A stretch of 52,973 nucleotides of DNA from CAZOIA01 sp964579675 (GTDB lineage: Bacteria > Planctomycetota > Phycisphaerae > UBA1845 > PWPN01). A model generated the notes under the pieces. That model made no database searches. It was not told the DNA's origin and saw nothing but the letters and a program-made list of their open reading frames with translations. The position numbers were made by a program, and so were the translations under genes. The stretch covers positions 1 to 52,973 of the forward strand of contig CAZOIA010000011.1 in the NCBI GenBank assembly GCA_964579675.1, in the 5' to 3' direction. Shown here piece by piece: positions 31,987-39,417 of this stretch (positions within the stretch are counted from its first letter, which is position 1; each line of letters begins with the position of its first letter).

Positions 31987-32820
31987 ATGCGCGTCGGCTA
32001 CAACACCAACGGCTTCGCGCACCACCGGCTGGAGGACGCTATCGCCATCCTGGCCGGCATCGGCTACCGCAGCATCGCCATCACGTTAGACCACCACGCC
32101 CTGGACCCCTATTCTCCCGAATTGCCCGATCAGCGTCGCCGCGTGCGAGCCTTGCTGGATAAGCATGGACTGCACTGCGTCATCGAGACGGGCAGTCGGT
32201 TCCTGCTCAATCCGCGGGTCAAACACGCCCCCACTTTGCTGGATCATTCGCCCGAGGATCGCGACCGCCGGGGCGAATTCCTGGGCCGGGCGATCGACCT
32301 GGCCCACTACCTCAGCGCCGACGCCGTTTCGTTCTGGTCCGGTGCCAGGCCGCCGGACCTGTCAGACGACCAGGTCATGGAACGGCTGGTCCAAGGATGC
32401 CAATCCCTTGCCGTCCTCGCTCAGAGGCGGGGCGTCCGGCTCGCGTTCGAGCCCGAGCCGGGCATGTTCGTCGATACGATGGCCCGCTTCGCCGAGCTTC
32501 ACGCCCGCGTGGACCACCGTCTGTTCGGCCTGACGCTCGACGCCGGACACGTCCATTGTCTCGGCGATGGGCGGATCGGCGAGCACCTGATTACCTGGCG
32601 CGAATGCCTGTTCAACCTCCACCTGGAGGACATGAGGCGCGGCGTGCATGAGCACCTGATGTTCGGCGACGGCGAAATGGACATTGCCGCCATTATGGCC
32701 GACCTCCGGAAGATCGACTATCAGTTCGGCGTGCACGTGGAACTGCCCCGGCACAGCCACAAGGCTGTCGAGACCGCCCGGAAGTCGTTCGAGCTACTCG
32801 GGGAACTGACGAGGGGCTGA
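31987..32820 (+). CDS. Sugar-phosphate-isomerase/epimerase-like TIM-barrel protein
   Basis: 277 aa, AP-endonuclease-2/xylose-isomerase-like fold. Candidate metal ligands lie in FEPEPGMF, LTLDAGHVH, HLEDMRRGVHEHLMFGDGEMD and HVELPRHSH. The N-terminus is RVGYNTNGFAHHRLEDAI. It follows the EboC-like gene on the same strand, and pairing of an EboC-like prenyltransferase with this fold also occurs in ebo gene clusters, where EboE is a TIM barrel. Whether this protein is that orthologue I cannot tell. A strong hairpin lies 38 bp after its stop. Confidence 0.8.
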   Translation: MRVGYNTNGFAHHRLEDAIAILAGIGYRSIAITLDHHALDPYSPELPDQRRRVRALLDKHGLHCVIETGSRFLLNPRVKHAPTLLDHSPEDRDRRGEFLGRAIDLAHYLSADAVSFWSGARPPDLSDDQVMERLVQGCQSLAVLAQRRGVRLAFEPEPGMFVDTMARFAELHARVDHRLFGLTLDAGHVHCLGDGRIGEHLITWRECLFNLHLEDMRRGVHEHLMFGDGEMDIAAIMADLRKIDYQFGVHVELPRHSHKAVETARKSFELLGELTRG

Positions 32821-32858
32821 GATCCCGCGGCAACGTATCGAATCCCGCCGAAAACAAG

Positions 32859-32893
32859 CCACCCCGGCGGGTTTATCGACTCCGCCGGGGTGG
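32859..32893. terminator. Hairpin between converging genes, best oriented for the minus strand
   Basis: A perfect 12-bp stem CCACCCCGGCGG/CCGCCGGGGTGG encloses an 11-nt loop. Reading on the minus strand it is followed by CTTGTTTT, an intrinsic-terminator-like U tract, so it should end the PEP-CTERM-array transcript. It may also slow plus-strand transcription from rnf. Confidence 0.8.
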
Positions 32894-32935
32894 CAGGAAT
32901 TATCCGATCCGGTCGCAAGACCGGCTCCCGAACCA

Positions 32936-33538
32936 TTACGCAAACCGCCTTTTGATCCAGCCGACAAGACCAATTCCAATGCCGCCGAGGAAAATTGCTC
33001 CAGGTGCAGGAATGATCGCAACGTCTGCCCCGCCGAGGTTGCCATGGCAGTCTGTGAATGTGGCGGGATCAATAACCATCGTCGTTGGGCTAGATGGATA
33101 GTTAGTAGCATTCAGCACGATGTTGAACGTAGTGGAATCAACGGGTGCCAGTGCCGTAAAATCCAGCGTCATGATTTCAGTGTCGGTGGTTATGTCGGTC
33201 ATGAACTTCATCACGCTGTAGCCGGCATCTCCATCGGTCCATGAATTATTGATCGGATGGCCGGGCCACATTGCCATCGAAAAGGTCGGGTTTGCTGTAC
33301 CACCATCCAGTTGCAGGTAAGAGGGGTCCCACTCAAATACAAGGTCGGCAGCGTTCCATTGCCCAGCCTGAGTAAACCGCGCCCAAACTTCGAGACTAAA
33401 GGTATCGCCAACATCTACGGTAGTTCCTGTCTCGGGCTCTACGAGCAAATCAACGACGGTTGGGTCTGCTTGTGCTGCCCCAACTAAAACTATATGCATT
33501 GCTACTACTACACAAATTGTCATAATTGAACGTGTCAT
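32936..33538 (-). CDS. PEP-CTERM-like secreted protein, cohesin-like fold
   Basis: 200 aa. Signal peptide beginning MTRSIMTICVV and ending AAQA. The mature part has alternating beta-strand pattern (FSLEVWARFTQAGQWNAADLVFEWDP..., ILNFT-like segments), resembling cohesin/carbohydrate-binding-type beta-sandwiches. The C-terminus is the sorting tail IPAPGAIFLGGIGIGLVGWIKRRFA-type: P-x-P motif, hydrophobic helix, basic end. Such tails are recognised by exosortase-like enzymes, none of which is in the window. Last gene of the array. Confidence 0.85.
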   Translation of the reverse strand: MTRSIMTICVVVAMHIVLVGAAQADPTVVDLLVEPETGTTVDVGDTFSLEVWARFTQAGQWNAADLVFEWDPSYLQLDGGTANPTFSMAMWPGHPINNSWTDGDAGYSVMKFMTDITTDTEIMTLDFTALAPVDSTTFNIVLNATNYPSSPTTMVIDPATFTDCHGNLGGADVAIIPAPGAIFLGGIGIGLVGWIKRRFA

Positions 33539-33625
33539 TGTTCATGCTCTTTCGTTCGAATTCGCCACGTGCTTTGCTGCGCGCCTCCCAAGAGGCCCGG
33601 CAACAGCAGACCTCCGCTTGATTCC

Positions 33626-34381
33626 TTACGCAAACCGCCGCTTGATCCAGCCGACCAGGCCAAGCCCGATCATGCCGAGCAGGGCCGCACCGGGAGCGGG
33701 CACCGCCAGGATGCCCACACTGCCACTGATCCCGCTGTCGATCAGGCTGGCATGGCTGGGCATCCACTTGGTCGCGTCCGTCTCGAGCCAGATCAACGAT
33801 GAGTAGTCACCTGCATTAAGAATCGTGCCGATCAGCCCGCTCATGGTTCCGATCCGCCACTGTATGTCCGGTGCCTCGCTGATCGGGTCCCTCGCGATCC
33901 AGGCCGGGTCGCCGTCGTCCCATCCGCCGACACCCACGGGTGTGCTCGAGCCGTCCGGCGCTCCGGTTGCCGCGGCCTGGGAGATCGTGACGCCCGCCCA
34001 GTCAGCCGGGGCGAAAGAGGCTCGAACCAGGCCGGCACCACCCTGCGCACTGTCCACGCAGAACTGATAGACGAACCCCAGACCGCCGGATACATCTATC
34101 CCGTTGCGGTAGTATACCCAGCTACTTGCGCTGCCGGTGAAATCTCCCCTCATGTTAGCCACCCATGAATCGGCCAGCCCGGCGGGGTCGGCCCACGCGG
34201 GGAGAACACCCTCGACGCCGGAGAACTGCTCTTGGCCGCCCCCCCAACCGAGGTCGGGGTTCATAAGACTGCCCCCGGGCCCCAGATCCGCCAGCACCGG
34301 AGCGGGAGCGCAGACCAGCACACCCGCCGCGACAGCAAGGATGGCAATACGCGATATCCTTATCCTCAACACGCGCTGCAC
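33626..34381 (-). CDS. PEP-CTERM-like secreted protein
   Basis: 251 aa. Its signal peptide (MQRVLRIRISRIAILAVAAG..., ending PVLA) differs from the MTRSIM type of its neighbours. The mature region is rich in Gly, Ala, Trp and Asp and not recognised; AGVTISQAAATGAPDGSS and AWIARDPISEAPDIQWRIG suggest a beta-sandwich. The tail VPAPGAALLGMIGLGLVGW-IKRRFA matches those of the neighbours nearly residue for residue. Its upstream gap (34382-34530) lacks the shared hairpin block. Confidence 0.8.
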   Translation of the reverse strand: MQRVLRIRISRIAILAVAAGVLVCAPAPVLADLGPGGSLMNPDLGWGGGQEQFSGVEGVLPAWADPAGLADSWVANMRGDFTGSASSWVYYRNGIDVSGGLGFVYQFCVDSAQGGAGLVRASFAPADWAGVTISQAAATGAPDGSSTPVGVGGWDDGDPAWIARDPISEAPDIQWRIGTMSGLIGTILNAGDYSSLIWLETDATKWMPSHASLIDSGISGSVGILAVPAPGAALLGMIGLGLVGWIKRRFA

Positions 34382-34530
34382 TCCTTGGTCACTTCATGCA
34401 AACGTCCCAAGGCTCGTTGGTTCGTGCACTAAGCGCCGCCGCAGGGCCGGTCGAGCCCGGCACATTGTCACCCCCCGGGCCGCAACGGAGCGGCCTGCTC
34501 CGCCCTGCCCGCCCTGCGCGGATACCCGGT

Positions 34531-35598
34531 TCACCCGAAGCGCCTCTTGAGCCAGCCGACCAGCCCCAGGCCGATCCAGCCGAGAACCACCGCACCGGGG
34601 GCGGGGATCTGCGCAAACCAGATATCGCGGCCGTCGCCGCCGATGTCCGACTGGAAGCAGAAGCTACCATCCGCAGAGAAGTCGCCGAAGAAGGTCCAAC
34701 TACCGCCCTCGTAGCCGTCGCCGGTCAGGTCCTCAGCGAGCTGCCACGTGCCGCCGACCTTCTCGTAGAGCAGCAACTCCGTATCGCCACTTCCCATCCA
34801 GTCCACAACACCCACGTAGTTCTGGTTCATACCCCACACGGGCCAGTACAGGTTATGGCCTGTCGTCCCGAGCGCCACGTCCGTGACGGTGCCGTCTGAG
34901 GGATCGATGATGTGGATGCTGTCGTAGGGCTCCGCCGCAGTCTCGCCCGACCAGTAGAGAACTTGGCCGTTGTCGGTGAAGAACACCCGAGGTTCGTACT
35001 CCTTGAGCGTGCTGGTGTCGGTCAACTGCGACCTGGTCGTCCCGTCCCACGTGTACAGATCGGCGTAATTGGAGTGGTTTGGGTTGTTGGCCCAGAACAC
35101 CAGCGAGTCATTGCTCCCGTAGAAGTCGAAGTTGCACACGTCGTCCGGGGTCGTCGGAACATAGTAGGCGGCCTGGGTGCCAGCGCTGACGTCGTATCTC
35201 CAGATTTGAGTGGGATCGCTGCCCGAGCCCCAAGCGGGATCCCACTTCATGTACCCGATGTAACTACCGTCCGGGGACCACTTGGGACCGGACACATAAA
35301 CCCCTCCCGTTCCACTGTCTATAGTGGTAATGTTGCTCAGGGTCTTCGTGGTCCTGTCCCAGTCGGCAACCTGCACGTTGCGCTCCACCAGGCTGCCGCC
35401 GCTGTCATAAACCCGCTCGCACCAGGTGAGCTTTGTCCCGCTTACATTGAACTGCGACTCTCCCGTTTTTACATTCCCGCCAACGTCGAGGATCCTCGTG
35501 TAGGTGTAATTGGGATTATTGAAATCGGCCGTCGCCACATTACTAGCAGCCAGGATCAGACCCGCTACTGCACAAACTGTCATAATTGAACGTGTCAT
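34531..35598 (-). CDS. PEP-CTERM-like secreted protein with TolB-type beta-propeller
   Basis: 355 aa from the ATG at 35598 (AGGAG 8 nt upstream); an in-frame ATG 22 codons earlier lies inside the shared hairpin block and is less likely. Signal peptide MTRSIMTVCAVAGLILAASN. The mature part has repeated TolB/WD-like blades: GGVYVSGPKWSPDGSYIGYMKWD, TQIWRYDVSAGTQ, SLVFWANNP, VLYWSGETAAEPYDSIHIIDPSDG. The tail is IPAPGAVVLGWIGLGLVGW-LKRRFG. It probably sits outside the inner membrane, anchored or released after tail processing. Confidence 0.85.
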   Translation of the reverse strand: MTRSIMTVCAVAGLILAASNVATADFNNPNYTYTRILDVGGNVKTGESQFNVSGTKLTWCERVYDSGGSLVERNVQVADWDRTTKTLSNITTIDSGTGGVYVSGPKWSPDGSYIGYMKWDPAWGSGSDPTQIWRYDVSAGTQAAYYVPTTPDDVCNFDFYGSNDSLVFWANNPNHSNYADLYTWDGTTRSQLTDTSTLKEYEPRVFFTDNGQVLYWSGETAAEPYDSIHIIDPSDGTVTDVALGTTGHNLYWPVWGMNQNYVGVVDWMGSGDTELLLYEKVGGTWQLAEDLTGDGYEGGSWTFFGDFSADGSFCFQSDIGGDGRDIWFAQIPAPGAVVLGWIGLGLVGWLKRRFG

Positions 35599-35627
35599 TG
35601 TTGGTGCTCCTGTTTTTCTCTCCGCTT

Positions 35628-35675
35628 TCGCCGGGGCCGGTGTTGCCGGTCTCTCAGCCTTCATGGCCCCGGCGA
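35628..35675 (-). promoter_or_regulatory. Intercistronic hairpin, copy 1, in the PEP-CTERM array
   Basis: Arms TCGCCGGGGCC and GGCCCCGGCGA (11 bp, perfect) enclose 26 nt. It lies 30 nt upstream of the start of the gene at 34531-35598. No U tract follows on the transcribed strand, so it is more likely an mRNA processing, stability or translation element than a terminator. Confidence 0.65.
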
Positions 35676-35694
35676 TCCTCTATTCCCCAACTTC

Positions 35695-36471
35695 TTACGC
35701 GAACCGCCGCCGCAGCCAGCCGACCAGCCCCAGGCCGATCCAGCCGAGAACCACCGCACCAGGAGCAGGGATGACCGTGCCGGCCCCCTCGAAATCGAAG
35801 TAGTTGATGTCGTCACCCCAAGCCGAGGTGCCTTGGGGATCAAGCATCGAATACCAGTAGCCGATCGTTGAAAAGGAAAACGACTTCATGCCGGTCACTG
35901 CGTCCATAGCGGACGAACGGAGACTGAATTGGCCTGTGCCGCCTGAAAGGATCCCGTTTGCGGTTTGTATGTCGGCGCCTGCACCCTCCCAGCCGTAATA
36001 GCCGCCACGCCACTTCATGTCCCAGATCTCCGGAGGATCAACCGGGCTCGGAAGCGGTTCCCAGGAATCCCCGTCCCAGTACTCCTCAGGGTTTGCGGAC
36101 ACAAAATCGCTCGCGTAGGTCTGGAAAAGACCCGGCTCACCGTTCGGGCCCGCTAACGTGTTGCCTCCGCTGTCCCGGATATCATAGCCAAGGTCAAGCA
36201 AATCCTTTGGGAAGAATCCCTGGGTCGCCAAGTTGGTGGCGTCCCAGTTCGCAGTGCCGGCCGTGACTGAAACCGCGCTGGGATCGCTCGGAAACCACAC
36301 TGCCCAGTTGTAGACAGTTCCGGCTCCTCCGTTGGTAAGCGTATACGTATAGGTCCAGTCGCCGGGGCTTCCGGTGATCTGCTCGAACACCGTGACATCG
36401 GCAAATGCAAGGCTATTGGCCGCAAGGATAAGCCCCGCTACTGCACAAACTGTCATAATTGAACGTGTCAT
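35695..36471 (-). CDS. PEP-CTERM-like secreted protein
   Basis: 258 aa from the ATG at 36471, with the same leader and signal peptide (MTRSIMTVCAVAGLILAAN) as the preceding array member. The mature region starts with a probable beta-sandwich (TYTYTLTNGGAGTVYNWAVWFPSDPSAVSV), a pattern frequent in PEP-CTERM proteins. Tail IPAPGAVVLGWIGLGLVGW-LRRRFA. No catalytic motif seen. Confidence 0.85.
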   Translation of the reverse strand: MTRSIMTVCAVAGLILAANSLAFADVTVFEQITGSPGDWTYTYTLTNGGAGTVYNWAVWFPSDPSAVSVTAGTANWDATNLATQGFFPKDLLDLGYDIRDSGGNTLAGPNGEPGLFQTYASDFVSANPEEYWDGDSWEPLPSPVDPPEIWDMKWRGGYYGWEGAGADIQTANGILSGGTGQFSLRSSAMDAVTGMKSFSFSTIGYWYSMLDPQGTSAWGDDINYFDFEGAGTVIPAPGAVVLGWIGLGLVGWLRRRFA

Positions 36472-36500
36472 TGTTGGTGCTCCTGTTTTTCTCTCCGCTT

Positions 36501-36548
36501 TCGCCGGGGCCGTTATTGCCGGTCTCTCAGCCTTCATGGCCCCGGCGA
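36501..36548 (-). promoter_or_regulatory. Intercistronic hairpin, copy 2
   Basis: The same 11-bp arms and loop length as copy 1, with two or three loop differences, placed 30 nt upstream of the start of the gene at 35695-36471. Confidence 0.65.
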
Positions 36549-36566
36549 TGCTCTATTCCCCAATCC

Positions 36567-37457
36567 TCACGCAAACCGCCGCTTGAGCCAGCCGACCAGC
36601 CCCAGGCCGATCCAGCCGAGCACGACCGCACCAGGAGCGGGCACGGCGGTGATGCCGAGCACCCCCTCATAGCCGCTACCATAGCCCTCGGCCTCCGTCA
36701 GGCCGGCGGACCACGGACCACCAAGGTTCTCGCTGCGCGTGCCCCAACCGGTGGCGTCAAAGTGGACGGACCACTCCTCGATCCACGTGCCCGGATTCTC
36801 GGGATCCTCCTCCGTCCAGTTGACGGCACCGAACCAGATGCGGGCCTCCTCACCGAGCTGCACCTCGGGATCCGTTGCATCGTACCCGTTCTCGTTGTTA
36901 TCCCAATACGCAGTACCGCTGAAGCTGAACTCGCCGATGTCCGACAGCGTGTTGATGTAATTAGCCGGGTGGTCCGTCGACCACTGGACTAGCCAGCCGG
37001 GGCCCCAAGGGTTGGCGATGACCTCAATGTCCCACTTGCCCTCAGCGTCGGCCGTACCCGTTGGAGCCGGACCGTTGGGATCCCAGACCGTCGCCTCGCC
37101 CCAGCTCCTGGCTCTAGGATTATCCTGCAGCCAGATATTGAAGCCAGAGATGCCTTCGTTCGCTCCCAGCCCGTCACGCCAGTTCATATACGTGTTGTAA
37201 CTCTGCGGCTGGGGGGCAGGAGCCGCGGGGTTGTAGAACGTCTCGTACATGTTCGTCGCCCACGGCTGATGGGTACGCCGGGCATCGGGCTGTGTCGCCT
37301 TATTCTCCCCGACGACGTCCGACATTCCTGCCGAGCCCGGGTACGCCTGGATCAAATCGTCCGGATCGAATCTGAAGGTAACATCGGCCCTGGCCGTCGT
37401 CACCACCGACAACACCAGACTACCGATACAAATCGCCATGATGATTGAACGTGTCAT
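36567..37457 (-). CDS. PEP-CTERM-like secreted protein
   Basis: 296 aa from the ATG at 37457 (signal peptide MTRSIIMAICIGSLVLSVV..., ending TARA). It is distantly related to the next upstream gene: both begin the mature part with a VTxxFDPxDxxxxY pattern and share a GYDA/GVYDAGTD-type Asp loop (DNNENGYDATDPEVQLGEEARIWF versus DNNDNGVYDAGTDSDLVLGQDYTIWF). Tail VPAPGAVVLGWIGLGLVGW-LKRRFA. Probably a duplicated pair of surface or extracellular proteins. Confidence 0.85.
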   Translation of the reverse strand: MTRSIIMAICIGSLVLSVVTTARADVTFRFDPDDLIQAYPGSAGMSDVVGENKATQPDARRTHQPWATNMYETFYNPAAPAPQPQSYNTYMNWRDGLGANEGISGFNIWLQDNPRARSWGEATVWDPNGPAPTGTADAEGKWDIEVIANPWGPGWLVQWSTDHPANYINTLSDIGEFSFSGTAYWDNNENGYDATDPEVQLGEEARIWFGAVNWTEEDPENPGTWIEEWSVHFDATGWGTRSENLGGPWSAGLTEAEGYGSGYEGVLGITAVPAPGAVVLGWIGLGLVGWLKRRFA

Positions 37458-37492
37458 TGCTAATGCTCCTTGTTTTTCTCTTGCCTTCGCTC

Positions 37493-37540
37493 TCGCGGGG
37501 GCCAGCGTTGTTGGTCTCTGGACCTTCACGGCCCCGGCGA
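37493..37540 (-). promoter_or_regulatory. Intercistronic hairpin, copy 3 (one arm mismatch)
   Basis: Arms TCGCGGGGGCC and GGCCCCGGCGA, same size and spacing, upstream of the gene at 36567-37457. The loop is more diverged but keeps the pairing geometry. Confidence 0.55.
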
Positions 37541-37558
37541 TGCTCCATTCCCCAATTC

Positions 37559-38389
37559 TTATACAAACCGCCTCTTGATCCAGCCGACCAGCCCCAGGCC
37601 GATCATGCCGAGCAGCGCCGCACCCGGAACCGGAACGGCCGTGGCGATGAGGGTGCCCTCGATGTAACCCGGATTCCCCCAAGCGTCATTTCCGTAGTCG
37701 TCCACGTAGTGCCAGTTTGTGAGCCTCGCGTAGAACCAGATAGTGTAGTCCTGGCCCAAGACGAGGTCGCTGTCAGTTCCGGCGTCGTATACTCCATTGT
37801 CGTTATTGTCTACGAAGAAGTCGCCCGTGACCGAAAAGAGCTTTTCGGCGGGGTTGAAGGTCGGACTGAACGCATTCTGGTCCACGCCCGGGGTGCCGCC
37901 GAGAATGGTATCGTACACGGGAGTGTTGCCATAGCCCGTGGGGATCCTCCAGCCAAACTCGCCATTTACGGAGGGAGTCATTGAGCCCGAGCCCGTCCAG
38001 ACCACCTTTTCGCCCCAAGTGCTGCCGCTACCAGCCTGCAAGTACAACTGGAACCAATTCACGCCCTGATAGCCAGCATCGCCCCCGAAGCTCAGGATAT
38101 TCGCCACGCTCTGGAGGTCCTGTGCTGCCGTGGCTCCAGCGTCGCGACTGCCATAGCCGCCGGCGTCGCTGTACGTCATGTAGTACCTGCCAGTTGGGAT
38201 ATCATGGTAATCGGTTCTGGGGCCACCGATATAGCGGGCCGTACCCTGCTGGTTCAGCCGAGTATCATCGCTCGTGGCGTAGTTGAAGATGTCGTTGGGG
38301 TCAAACTGCAAGGTTACGACATCAGCTTGCGCCGCGACGCATGCTGCCAATATCAGGGCCACGCACACTGTCATAATCGAACGTGTCAT
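37559..38389 (-). CDS. PEP-CTERM-like secreted protein, first gene of the array
   Basis: 276 aa. Signal peptide MTRSIMTVCVALILAACVAAQA. The mature region shares the FDPND start and the DNN-NG-YDAGTD loop with the gene at 36567-37457. The tail is VPVPGAALLGMIGLGLVGW-IKRRFV. It heads the tandem array; its upstream region has GGAG-type binding site and the direct repeat AGCTACAT-AGCTACAT (38455-38470), but not the hairpin block found between the later genes. Confidence 0.85.
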   Translation of the reverse strand: MTRSIMTVCVALILAACVAAQADVVTLQFDPNDIFNYATSDDTRLNQQGTARYIGGPRTDYHDIPTGRYYMTYSDAGGYGSRDAGATAAQDLQSVANILSFGGDAGYQGVNWFQLYLQAGSGSTWGEKVVWTGSGSMTPSVNGEFGWRIPTGYGNTPVYDTILGGTPGVDQNAFSPTFNPAEKLFSVTGDFFVDNNDNGVYDAGTDSDLVLGQDYTIWFYARLTNWHYVDDYGNDAWGNPGYIEGTLIATAVPVPGAALLGMIGLGLVGWIKRRFV

Positions 38390-38452
38390 TAATAATGCTC
38401 CTTTTCTTCCAGCCAGAATACGATAACCGGAGAACAGCGCTTTACCGGCGTT

Positions 38453-38463
38453 GCAGCTACATA
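38453..38463 (-). promoter_or_regulatory. Shared motif TATGTAGYTGC upstream of the array
   Basis: On the minus strand TATGTAGCTGC lies 64 nt before the first array gene. The same motif (TATGTAGTTGC) occurs at 39126-39136 before the next upstream gene. Ten of eleven bases agree. Possibly a common operator. Confidence 0.35.
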
Positions 38464-38469
38464 GCTACA

Positions 38470-39102
38470 TCAGGAAGAAAGGAGCGGGGGGCCGCGAGGG
38501 GCCTCGGTAGCGAGGAATGATTGAGATTCGCAGCGCGATCGTGACTCGCGCTGGACAAAGGAGCAAACCGGCCGCTCGCCCACCGGCTCGTCAAACGAGC
38601 ACGCGGCCAGCGGCACAAACTGCATGTCAATCGCGACGGCGTGACCCACCTGGCCGGGGCCGTCCGCGTGATACCACGTCGGCAAATCGCTCAGGTGCAT
38701 CTGACGGGCGGAGCGCACCACGTGGTATGCCCCGACAGTCAGCAGGGCGGACAGGAACAGCCCGGCGCTGCCCGGACCCGGCGGAAGCTGCTGGACATGC
38801 TGCTCGGCCGCCTCGGCGGGCGAGCCGCCGGCGTATCCATCTCGAAGGCCAGCCCCCAGGGGATCGAGGGCCAGGTCGTGTTCCGCCCACAGCCCCGCGC
38901 CAAGCTCACGCGGGCACGCGCGCGTGGACCGAGCAGACTGATACCCTTGTGATCTTGCTGCAATAACGCTTTGTAGGGTGCTGCCGGAAAGATCTGTGAG
39001 CGCGTGGTGTCCGGGTAACGGCCCGCCGTCAAAATCAGCGTACGCACTTCCTGCCACCCCCAGCAGGGTTGCAACTGCCAGACTCCAACGTGCTACTTTC
39101 AC
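38470..39102 (-). CDS. Secreted protein with PPGPGS-helix segment, unrecognised family
   Basis: About 210 aa from the GTG at 39102, which has AAGAAGGG upstream (the frame is open to a TTG at 39129). Signal peptide KVARWSLAVATLLGVAGSAYA. The middle has PPGPGSAGLFLSALLTVGAYHVVRSAR, a Pro-Gly motif then a hydrophobic helix and basic residues, that is, a sorting-signal-like segment placed internally, followed by about 85 residues ending APRGPPLLSS. It sits immediately upstream of, and in line with, the PEP-CTERM array. Function unknown. Confidence 0.65.
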   Translation of the reverse strand: MKVARWSLAVATLLGVAGSAYADFDGGPLPGHHALTDLSGSTLQSVIAARSQGYQSARSTRACPRELGAGLWAEHDLALDPLGAGLRDGYAGGSPAEAAEQHVQQLPPGPGSAGLFLSALLTVGAYHVVRSARQMHLSDLPTWYHADGPGQVGHAVAIDMQFVPLAACSFDEPVGERPVCSFVQRESRSRCESQSFLATEAPRGPPLLSS

Positions 39103-39417
39103 CCTGAGCCCTTCTTTTCCCACGCGCAACTACATAACGTAGCTCCGCCGGCGCGCGGTCAACCCGCGCACTTTTTCCATCAAAGCGCCTTTTTACCTGG
39201 TCTGGCCTGGTGTGTCAAGCCCGACTCGGACATTTTTGCTTTTTTTGGGGTCAGAGTGCCGGAGGCGGTGGTGTGTTCATTCGGACGGCATGTTTGCGCC
39301 TGGGGCTGAAAAAGGGCACGGGGCTCTTTTGCCGGGGCGGCCCGGTCTTTGGTCTCAACGCCTAAAACTGACCGGTTCTGTTACCCGGATAATCATAACT
39401 CCAATCAGGCGCGGGCT
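39103..39417. other. Intergenic region upstream of the PPGPGS protein
   Basis: 315 bp without a gene. It contains the TATGTAG[CT]TGC motif (39126-39136) and the small palindrome CTACATAACGTAG (39130-39142), and T-rich runs. No further structure was recognised. Confidence 0.5.
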
